A stretch of 64,000 nucleotides of DNA from Phymorhynchus buccinoides (taxonomy: Eukaryota; Mollusca; Gastropoda; Neogastropoda; Raphitomidae), in assembly GCA_017654935.2 (NCBI GenBank), contig CM065691.1, positions 26,992,587-27,056,586 on the forward strand, in the 5' to 3' direction. The notes beneath the pieces are model-generated. The model worked only from the letters and a program-made list of their open reading frames with translations. It was not told where the DNA came from and searched no databases. A program made the position numbers and the translations under genes. Shown piece after piece: positions 1-13,800 of the stretch (the stretch's first letter is position 1; each line of letters begins with the position of its first letter).

Positions 1-140
1 ATCTATATATATATATATATTATAGACACACACAAACTTCACATCCTTCCTCAACACACACACACACATGTGCGCGTGTACACGTATGCACATACACAAA
101 CACGCAAACTCCACATCCTTCCCGAACACACACACACATA
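1..140. repeat. AT/CA microsatellite with a degenerate ~70 bp duplication
   Basis: A TA run is followed by CA runs. The words ACTTCACATCCTTCC and ACTCCACATCCTTCC occur twice, each followed by (CA)n, so this is an imperfect tandem duplication seeded by a microsatellite. It lies in a YIPF5 intron. Confidence 0.75.
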
Positions 141-144
141 GTGT

Positions 145-205
145 CATATAAAACCTTATATCGGTTTTAAAGGGCAATAAGCATTGATTCTGATTCTGAT
201 TCACT
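145..205 (+). mobile_element. possible non-LTR retrotransposon 3' end with (TTCTGA)n tail
   Basis: An AAGGGCAATAAGCATTGA stretch runs into three TTCTGA/GATTCTGATTC units. Short repeated tails after an AATAA-type end are typical of non-LTR insertions. The identification rests on this pattern only. Confidence 0.3.
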
Positions 206-239
206 CACACACATCACCACTACCAGTACCACCACCCAC

Positions 240-4368
<4,129 letters not shown>

Positions 4369-4369
<1 letters not shown>

Positions 4370-4500
4370 ACGTCTACAGGAGTCCACTTAGAAATATTTT
4401 ACAGACTTCACAGACAATTGTACGTGTGAATGGAGCTCTAATAACACCAACAGTAACAGTCTTTGGTCTAGCTCTACTCTGAGGCAACTCTCTAGTGTCA
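4369..4500 (-). other. YIPF5: candidate non-coding first exon of YIPF5
   Basis: On the minus strand a good donor (GACGTC/GTAAGTATTAG) lies at 4369/4368. It follows about 130 bp of non-repetitive DNA facing the RPL9 promoter. The coding exon at 2650 begins with an acceptor, so an upstream exon is needed. The upstream end is not defined by sequence. Confidence 0.4.
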
Positions 4501-4812
4501 GTCTAGTCTAGCAGACGATAATTGATGACGTTGATAAGTTTTACATGGAGCCTTTATATTGATTTATTAAATTAAGCACCAAACGTTTACAAGTTTATGC
4601 TTTTCAATTTGATGTATAAACTTGATTGTTGATTTTCAATACAATACCTTTTCTATTCTCAAAACAGAGACGACGCAATATCAAGTGGCAAACTTTCTTA
4701 CTTTTTCAGTGTAGTCTACTGTTTCGGTACACTTGTCGAAAGTTTAAACAGAATGACTCCCCTTTGTGGAAGTTCCCTATTCGTACTTCCTTTTCCGGCC
4801 TGACTTAGATCG
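4500..4812 (+). promoter_or_regulatory. RPL9: RPL9 5'TOP promoter and first exon; likely bidirectional with YIPF5
   Basis: At 4786-4800 there is CTTCCTTTTCCGGCC, a 5' terminal oligopyrimidine tract of the kind that begins ribosomal-protein mRNAs. A perfect donor follows at 4812 (ATCG/GTGAGT). TOP transcripts start at a C inside the tract and are translationally controlled by TOR/LARP1. Exon 1 is thus about 27 nt and non-coding, joined to the exon at 5592. No TATA box is obvious. The region also faces the proposed YIPF5 first exon. Confidence 0.75.
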
Positions 4813-7800
4813 GTGAGTAATTGTGAGAAATACTGCCGTACAAAATCTGCCATAAATCCTTCAGGTTTTTGTATCATCAACAAATTTATTACAAAAACGT
4901 TAACCTATTTGAATAAAGATTTAATGTACACGCAGAGAAAAAGAGCCTATGCCTACGATTTACGTTAAAATCTACCCCGTTTGCTTGATCTCTTCTGATT
5001 GTACACATGGCTATGACAGCTCGCTTAGAACTTTCCAATACTTCGCTACCAGTAATGTGGTAACTCTTTCTCTGTCTCTCTACCCTTACATCCTTGGATT
5101 TGATCAAAGGTCAAGAAAGGGGAAAAAACAACCGCTGTGTCAGTGTGTGTGACATGCACATGACATTTGAACCTGAAAATTTCTTTATCTTGGGTGTAGT
5201 TACTAGTTTTTACTAGTTACCTCATGTTTTCAGCATTCGACAGGGATTCTGTCCGCATGTTTTGAAATCAATCGGTTCCTATTTGTGTTGCTGTGTGTGC
5301 TTCCTCTTTACTTTTTACTTTTGGCTGTTCTGCGACAATATTTCCATCGATATGCTAGCTCACAGTCACACACTGTTCAGTTTCTTACCCTTTCTCTCCA
5401 GTTTCCTATGTATTTAATTTTCAGCAAAAAAAGGCATTGTATTTGTAGCCTACAAAATTAGGTGAAATCCCAGAACAGTGATAAGAAAAACATTTGAATT
5501 ACATTTCCACCATATTGTTGCCATTCTTATCGCAGTACATCACTACATCATACATGACTAACTTCTTTTTTTTAAAATTGTTTGTTTACAGGCAAGATGA
5601 AGGTTATCAACTCCTCGCAGACTGTGAAGGCTAAGAAAGATGGTAAGTGTCCACAGTGATATAAGTAACTAATAATAATAATGACAATGTATATAGCGTT
5701 TATTCTTACGATTCACAAAGAAGTTAAAAATCTGAGCAAAAACATGATTTTTTTTTATTAAATGAGTTAAAAAAAAATTGTCTGCCAGATGTTTCTGTTT
5801 ATACCCATGTGGCCATGACCTTGTCAGGTTATATTGTAAAACTAAAAGATATTGAATCAAAAGAAACCATTTCCCAAATTTCCTGTGGGGTCTGGAGTGT
5901 CTTGGCTAATTTCATTGGACTATATTAATTTTATTATTACAGGGTTTTAATCATTCAGTGGAGCTGTGTCCTTTAAGTTTATATCCTATCCATGCTTTTC
6001 ATTTCCATTTAACCCTTTCATCGCCTCTTGGCACCACAATAATTTAACACCCATATCACATGAAGGTCTGTTGACCAATGACCTTATGTTCTTAATTTTG
6101 GGAGGTAAGGAGATGCCCTATCTTATGCATGTTAGTGAAGAATCCCCAGGTCAGGTCAGGTCAGATCTTCAGGGCAGCCAGGCCTCACGGCCTCTTGATG
6201 TGCCCTATCTTTTGATTGTTTGTTATTGTGGCTTTGTTCATTAATCAGATTGGCACCGCTGTGGCGCTTTTTGAACTATCATTGTCGTCTTAATCATAAT
6301 TGTATTTGAAAACATTAATTTTGGGGTCACTATCTAGGAGGTTTTTGAAATGGTTAATGTTGGAAGCAAGTTTAGTTTGTGCAGGGAGATTGTTCCAGTG
6401 CTGGGTGACTCTATTAGAAAATAAGTTTTTTCTCATATTAGTTCTACTGTATTGGGTTAGTATTTTTAGATCACTGTTACGGGTTCTCAAATCGTTAGAC
6501 AATTGAAACAAATGCTTGTTAGTTCTGTCAGGGTTATTCAAAATTTTATATACAGTTATCAAATCTCCCCTTACTCTTCTAAATTTTAAGGATGGTAAAC
6601 TTAACTTATGAAGTCTGTCCCCATATTCCAAATTTTGTATTGATTTTATTAATTTGGTTGCTCGCCTTTGTACTCTTTCAATTTGTGTAGATTGTCTTTT
6701 AAGAAAAGGGTTCCAAATTAGATTTCCATACTCAAGATGAGGTCTTACTAAACTTTTATATAGGTTCAAAAAAAACTTCTGTATTTAATTCCATAAAACT
6801 TCTTCTAATTAAACCCAATATTCTATTGGCCTTGTTTACTGCTGTTGTAATGTGTTTATCAAATTTGAGTTTAAAATCAAATATGACTCCTAAGTCTTTT
6901 TCATCTGAACAGGTTTCCAAAACATGTTTAGCTGAACCGTGGGAAATTTCATAAGTTTCATTTTGATTGTCATAGCCCACATGCATGACTTTGCACTTTC
7001 CTGCATTAAAATAGAGATTCCACTTTTCTGACCATTCCATAAGTTTATCTATGTCATTTTGTATTATGTCTGAATATTTAGAACAGTTGTAAAGTTTGGT
7101 ATCGTCTGCGAATATCTTACAGACACTTTGTATTTCCTCCGGGAGATCATTGATAAAAATTGTAAAAAGTATTGGCCCCAGGATACTACCCTGGGGAATG
7201 CCACTTAAAACGTCAATATTAGATGATAGTTTTGCCCCAACCCGCACCTTTTGTGATCTGCCTATTAGGAAATGTCTTACCCACCTTAGTATGTTCCCAG
7301 TTATGCCATATGCCTGTAGCTTTAGGAGAAGTCTTTCGTGCGGCACAGAATCAAAGGCCTTCCTAAAATCTAAGTATACAATATCGAAAGCCTCCTTGTC
7401 TTCCAACAGTTTAGTAAAATCGTCCATCACATCTAATAGCTGGGTCATACAAGAACGCCCTGCCCTGAATCCATGTTGGCAGTCTGTATACAGATCAAAA
7501 TCAGTCATGTGTTTAACAATTGCGTCCCGAACAAACTGTTCTAAAATTTTACATGTTATACATGTGAGGCTCACAGGCCTGTAATTTCCCGGATCTGTTC
7601 TTGTTCCTTTTTTATAAATGGCTATAACCTCTGCCGTTTTCCAATCCACTGGGAGTTCCCCTGACTCCAAACTTTTATTGAACAAAATTGTTAAAGGAAG
7701 TGCTAGTTCTGTATGTAATTCTTTTAGTACTCTGGCTGGGACCTTATCTGGCCCCTGGGCTTTGTTCACATCTAAGTGCTTAAGTTTATTCTTTATAGCT

Positions 7801-10800
7801 TCTACTGTAATAACAATGTCTGTACAGTCAGCTGGTGATTCATCTTTAATTGGGGGCAAGGAATCTGTATTTTCTTTAGTGAAAACACTAGCAAAATAAT
7901 CATTCAAAACGTTAGCTTTATCCTGGTCAGCTGTGACTATGTCTCCCTGTTTATCTTTAAGTGAACTGACGCCAGTACATAACTTGAGCTTAGAATTAAT
8001 GTACTTCCAAAACAGCTTGGGATTTAGCTTACAGTTTTTTGCTATTTGTTTTTCATGGTCTTTTGTCTCCCTCCTCATCTGCTTAGAGCTCCTATCTCTC
8101 AATTCTATGTAATCTCGGTAACGTTTACTAGCTTTAGATTTACCATTTTCCAAGTATCTTCTATAAAGTCTGTTCTTCTTTCTTACACTTTTTCTTAATC
8201 CCAGTGACATCCAATAGGGTCTATACTTTTTCTTTTTATTCTTAATATTACCTTTTATTTTTGGTATATTGTTGTCCATTGAGAAATGAATTTTATCTTT
8301 GATGTCCTGCCAACAATCATCAACACTCATGTCATACAAGTGGTCCCAACTGTGATTTAAAAAATCCTGTCTCATTTGTAAAATATTTCCTTTTTTCATA
8401 TTATATATTACTGTTTGTTCTAAACTTTCTGTATTATGTACCCTTGCGTACATGGAAAAAATTAAGACTTGGTGGTCACTCTTACCGAGGGGACTAGAAT
8501 GCATGATGTCAGATATCATTTGAGTATCATTTACTAAGATTAAGTCGAGAATATTTTCTTTTTGTCCTTCCCTTGTCCTTGTGGGTTTGTTCACCATTTG
8601 GAACATAAAACCATCTCCTAACATTTCAATAAAATCATTATCTTTTACATTTGTCCACTGTCCATCCCATCTTATATTAGGGAAGTTAAAATCACCCATG
8701 ATTAAAACCGTGTCATACTTTTTTATTTCATCATCTCTTAGCATTTCATATAGTTTTTGTAAGTTTTCTTCAGTGGTATTGGGACTTTTGTAAATGCATC
8801 CAACTAAAATTTTCTCTTTATCCTGTGTTTGGAATTGGCACCAGACTGCCTCTTGAAATGTGTTATTGTTTAGGGTAGTGCATTCTTGTACATGTAAGGT
8901 TTTGTCGAAGAACAAAGCTACTCCACGGCTGGGGCTTTCATTATGGAACATGTTATAATTGTCTAAGCTGTATTCCGATGGTACAAATTCTTTTACATTT
9001 TTCGGAATGGTCTCAGTGATAGCAATAATTTTGGGCTCATATTCATCTATTTGGAGAAGAAGTTCGCTTTTCTTATTTATCATACCATCAGCATTAGTGT
9101 AAAAAAAACGTTAAAACCCGGCTCTTCAATTTTTCTACATCCTTTATTAAAACTACCTTCAAAACTGCCTTTAAAAATATGTACATTTGTTTTGTTTTCG
9201 TCAACAAGTTCACGTCACTGTTTTTTGTCTGCCTCCCCCGCGTCTTCCCTCTTTGGTCTTTTTACTATCTCCCCGTTCCTGATCACCAGATCATCCCCCC
9301 CAGGCTGTCCCCTTCTTTCCCTTAGCTGGTCTCTGAGTGTCTTTTGTTTTTGTCTTTCTAGTGGGGTGTAGTCAGGATTGATATATACCCTGTCCTCTGC
9401 TTTAGTCACACCCTTGTTTAGCTGATACGCATTCCTCACAATTTTTGTTTTGGCCTCTTCTGAACTGACCTTTACCCTCAGCATTCTTGGTTTGTTGCCA
9501 CCAGGTCTGCCGAGCCTGACAGGCTCATAGATTTCCAGATCAGCAAGATCTGGGCAGACTTTGGTGAACAGGTTTTTAGCAGTGTCTATGTCCTCCTTTT
9601 TCTTTTCTTCTGCTGTCACTTTGTTGCTTTCTGGCACATTGACTATGATCAGGTTGTCTTTTCTTGTTTCTCTCTCCCTTCTCTCATCCAGAGCTTCTGC
9701 TAGTTTTCCCTCCACCATCCTCTCTATCTTTATTTCAAGACCCTCCCCTGAGTTATGTATGCCTAGCTCAAGCTGTGACAGTCTGTCAGTCATTTTTCGG
9801 GTCAGGGCAGTCAGTTCGTCGATCTTTGTCTCAAGTTTACTAGTTTTGTCTTTTTCAGCCTTGCAACATGGCGAGCAAACCCACTGTATATTAACCCTCC
9901 CCTTGTCCAGAATGGCATATTCATCGTCGCTTATTTTCTCGCAATCTTTGTGAAACCATCTATCGCAATGTTGACATTGCACCCCTTTGTCACCGTCTGC
10001 AACAGCACTGTCACAAACTTGGCACTGAAACATTTGCATTTTCTCCATCACCTGATTAGTTCCGCCCTCTTTCTGTGAGCTTTCGCTGTTCTTTTGGTTG
10101 CCTGTTTTACCAGGACCACCTTGCAGACAATCTTTTCTCCAGCCAGGTAAGTTTAATGGAAAGTTTTAGCTGAAAAACGGCTGGCGTTGAACGGGTTAAA
10201 CAAAGTAATGAAAAGTAGTTAGGCTGGCAATCAAGTGTATGTTAATTCTTATATAAAATTTATTTTAAGATGAATTGTGTTGTAAAACAAGTGGCTTAGG
10301 TTAGTTTTTCTCGTTTCAGTGTCCATCTCTGTGAAGTCCCGCAAGGTGACGGTGAAGGGGCCCCGCGGCACCCTGACCCGCAGCTTCCGTCACCTGCCCG
10401 TGGACATGCTGATGCCCACCAAAGACTCACTGAAGGTGGAGAAATGGTTCGGCAACCGCAGTGAACTGGCCGCCGTCAACACCGTCTGTTCCCACGTCGA
10501 CAACATGCAGAAGGGAGTCACTCTGGTGAGTGTGCACGTGCAAAATAGCTTGCTGTTTTTAACCCTTTCATCGTCACTTTCGCCTCTTGGCACCACAATG
10601 ATTTAACACCCATGTCACTAAAATGCATCAATAGAGGGTCTGGTATCCAGTGACCTTATGTTCTTAATTTTGGGAGGTAAGGATAGGCCCTATTTTATGC
10701 ACGCCGCAGAGGAATCCCCAATATTGCAGACAAAATCTTTTCTCTACCCGGGTAAGTTTAATGGTAAATTTTGGCTGAGGAATGGCTAGCGTTGAAAGGG

Positions 10801-13800
10801 TTAATAGTAAAAAGTGTCCTTTTGCTTCGCTTGCTAATCTGTAAGCGAGAACTGGTACTCGGTGGTGGTTTGGAAATATTGAGGGGGGGAAATGCTCCAG
10901 AGTCTGGTATAAGTAAATATAACGAATGGTTTATGAACAGCAATGTAGAAATAATGTGAATGGTTTATGGACAGCAGTGTAGAAAATGTACATGCTTAAA
11001 TAAAATGTTCAGAATTTAATCGCACAGTAATGCACATTATTGACTTGGTATTACCAGGCAGAAGCACATTTTAACTTGCTTTTCACTGACTTTTTAGGGG
11101 TGGGTTGGGGGTTGCTATTGAAATGCTTCAGATTTTGAGTCTTAAAATCAAAATAAATTTAATATATTACCGTATTTTACAGACTGTATGGCACACCTGA
11201 TTATAAGGCACACCTCCCAAATTTCACATAAAATTTATATTTTGTTTCTTTATTTTCATACTATGTTATCAGTCACATTATAAGGCGCAGGGTTCTCAGT
11301 CTGGGGAAAAAGTATCGCCTTATAGTCTGTATAATACGGTACAGGTTTCAGCAGGATTTTTCTGAGAAAGCTGCAACTTAATGAAGAAAAAACTGAAATT
11401 ATGTTAGCATGCCCAAAGAAAATGCTCAATCTTTCTACCCTTCCAGGCTCTGTCACAATCAACAACAACACTATCTCCTTCTCCTCTTCTGTCCGCAGTC
11501 TTGGTGTCACTTTGGATCAAAGTCTCTCCCTTCAGCAGCATGTGTCTAATATCTGCAGATCTGCCTATTTTGAGCTTCGTAAGATTAGTTCTGTTCGTCA
11601 CTATCTCTCCACTGATGCCACAAAAACCTTGGTCTGTGCATTTGTCCTCTCGAGAATAGATTATTGCAACTCTCTTCTTGCTGGCCTTCCAAACTACCTT
11701 CTCAACAAACTCCAAAGAATCCAAAATAATGCTGCACGACTAATCCTTAAGTCCTCCAAGTTTGAACATGTTTCTCCCCTTCTGCACTCTCTGCACTGGT
11801 TGCCAATCTCCAGCAGGATCAACTACAAGCTTTCTGCTCTTACCTTTGCTGTCATTTCTGGCTCTGCTCCTACTTACCTGTCTGATCTACTTCATACTTA
11901 CATTCCATCTCGTCAGCTTCGTTCTTCTTCTGATTCTCGTATTCTACAGCCTCCCTCAATTAAAACGAAAACTTATGGCGAGAGATCCTTTTCTTTTCAG
12001 GCCCCAGCTACTTGGAACAAACTCCCTCTGTCTCTCAGACATTCCAATTCCCTGTCAGTTTTCAAAACCAACCTGAAAACTCATCTATTCTCTGAACACT
12101 ACTGTCCACCATGATCGGATTGTGAGAATGAAAGCGTGTGTGGATGATGAATGGCATGGGAAAGTTGGGAGACAGAAAGTGTGTGTGTGCTTGCGCGCGC
12201 TGGCATGTGCTTATGCACGTGTGTGGGGATGTGTGTGTGTTTGTGTCTGTGTGTATGTATGTATGTACGAACGTACGTACGTATGTATGTATGTATGTAC
12301 TGTATGTATGTGTGCATGCGCGTGTAAATGATATGCTATGTTCGTCAGTGTGTGTGCTTGTGTGCGTGCGGGCATGGGTATTGATGTGATTTGATTAAAT
12401 GTATTTTTTTTGTAAAGCGCCATGAGCAGCTAGCCTGGAATGTGCGCTATATAAGTTTTCTTCATTATTATTATTATTAAAGCTTCTTCTCTAAAGACCC
12501 TTTCTTGTCAAGCTCACCCTCGCGTTTCTTTCAGTGACCGCACTAGGACTTTTGAAAAACAGTCCCATCAGCGACAATGCCCCCCAACAACCGGTATCAA
12601 AGCCAGTCCCAGGGAAACAAAACCAAGTGAAAACTACAATTTAAAAGCCTCTGTTATCACATTATATCAGTTCTAGCAAAAAATTATCAGTCCCTGGGAC
12701 TGACAGGTCAATGTTTTTCTCAGTATTTTGGTTTTGCAATCAGTATTTTACTGATAATTACCAGTAAACACGATCAGTCTTTGCACTATTAATAAAGGAA
12801 TAAATCATTGTGAAAACAATATTCTACAGGTCTAGTTTTGACAAAGGTTTTTGTGTGTGTGTGTGCGATTGAATGATTTATTGATTGATGAAGCAAGTCA
12901 ACACCCAGGAAACCTTTGTTGTGTTTGCAGGGCTTCCGGTACAAGATGAAGGCTGTGTACGCTCACTTCCCCATCAACGTGGTGATCAGCGAGGGCGGCA
13001 CCGTCGTGGAGGTGCGCAACTTCTTGGGAGAGAAGTTCACCCGGCGTGTGGATATGCTGCCCGGAGTGACCTGCACAGCCTCCGGAAACAAGGACGAGTT
13101 CCTCATCCAGGGCAACGACATCGAACTGGTGTCCAGAACAGGTAAAGGGCTATGCGTTTCTGCAATGAGTTTTTCTTCTCTCCCTGCCATTTCAAGGAGC
13201 AGTAGATATCGATTGAATGTTAAAGAATTCTCCGTCGCCTTTACAGCTTGTACATTTGTATTTTCAGTCTTGATGTGAGGAGAAAAGATAGAAAAGCGTA
13301 AAAGAGAATAAGAGTCAACATATGATCTCTTTGCAAATACGCCGAGCAACATGTGCAATATGCAGATGGATCAAAACAGGGTAGATAATATGCTGATCTT
13401 TTTTTTTCTTCCAGTGGTGATAGGAGTGGCACGCACAATTCAGAGACAAGCCTATAGTGATTATCTGACTATGCGATGGTTATAAACAGCTGTAAACTGT
13501 CTTGATTATTTAGGAGCTTACCATGGCATTCAGAATACAAAACCCCAACCATAGAAGAAACTGTTCCCTAATTGCTGGAAAGGGAAGAAATGATCCGTGT
13601 GCAGGTAGTAAATAATGTAGACTGGTCAAAATGGTAGAATCGGGAAAAACTTACTTGGTTTTGGTGATTACGGTAGAAATAGAAGCAAGTTTTCCACTCG
13701 TAGAGCTTTCATCAGGCTGGGGGTTAGTGGGGAGAGAGATAGAGTTTAAAAGCATGATAACTGGTCAGTTTTAACTCTTCTAGCGCCATGTATTTTTGAC

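Larger units (their letters stand above)
6148..10120 (-). mobile_element. near full-length CR1-like non-LTR retrotransposon
   Basis: It contains ORF1 (PHD finger, coiled coil, RNA-binding-like domain) and ORF2 (APE endonuclease plus reverse transcriptase) in the right order. The 3' end at 6148-6200 carries a GAGGCCGTGAGGCC hairpin and a pentamer tail (TCAGG repeats, read on plus). No LTRs. The open frame of ORF1 continues upstream of its first ATG to the 5' boundary, so the copy may be slightly 5' truncated. It is in RPL9 intron 2, antisense to RPL9. Only one clear ORF2 lesion suggests a fairly recent insertion. Confidence 0.9.
6009..10199. mobile_element. family A TTAA element, copy 2, split by a CR1 insertion
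   Basis: Left part 6009-6147 begins TTAACCCTTTCATCGCC and matches copy 3 (10559-10804) up to GAATCCCCA. The match resumes at about 10121 (TTGCAGACAATCTTTT) and closes at GGCGTTGAACGGGTTAA (10199). The intervening ~3.97 kb is the CR1-like element. The split proves the order of events: family A first, CR1 later. Confidence 0.8.

Noticed and set aside
4813..5591. Intronic snoRNA in RPL9 intron 1
   Set aside because: No C/D or H/ACA box pair with a terminal stem could be found by eye.
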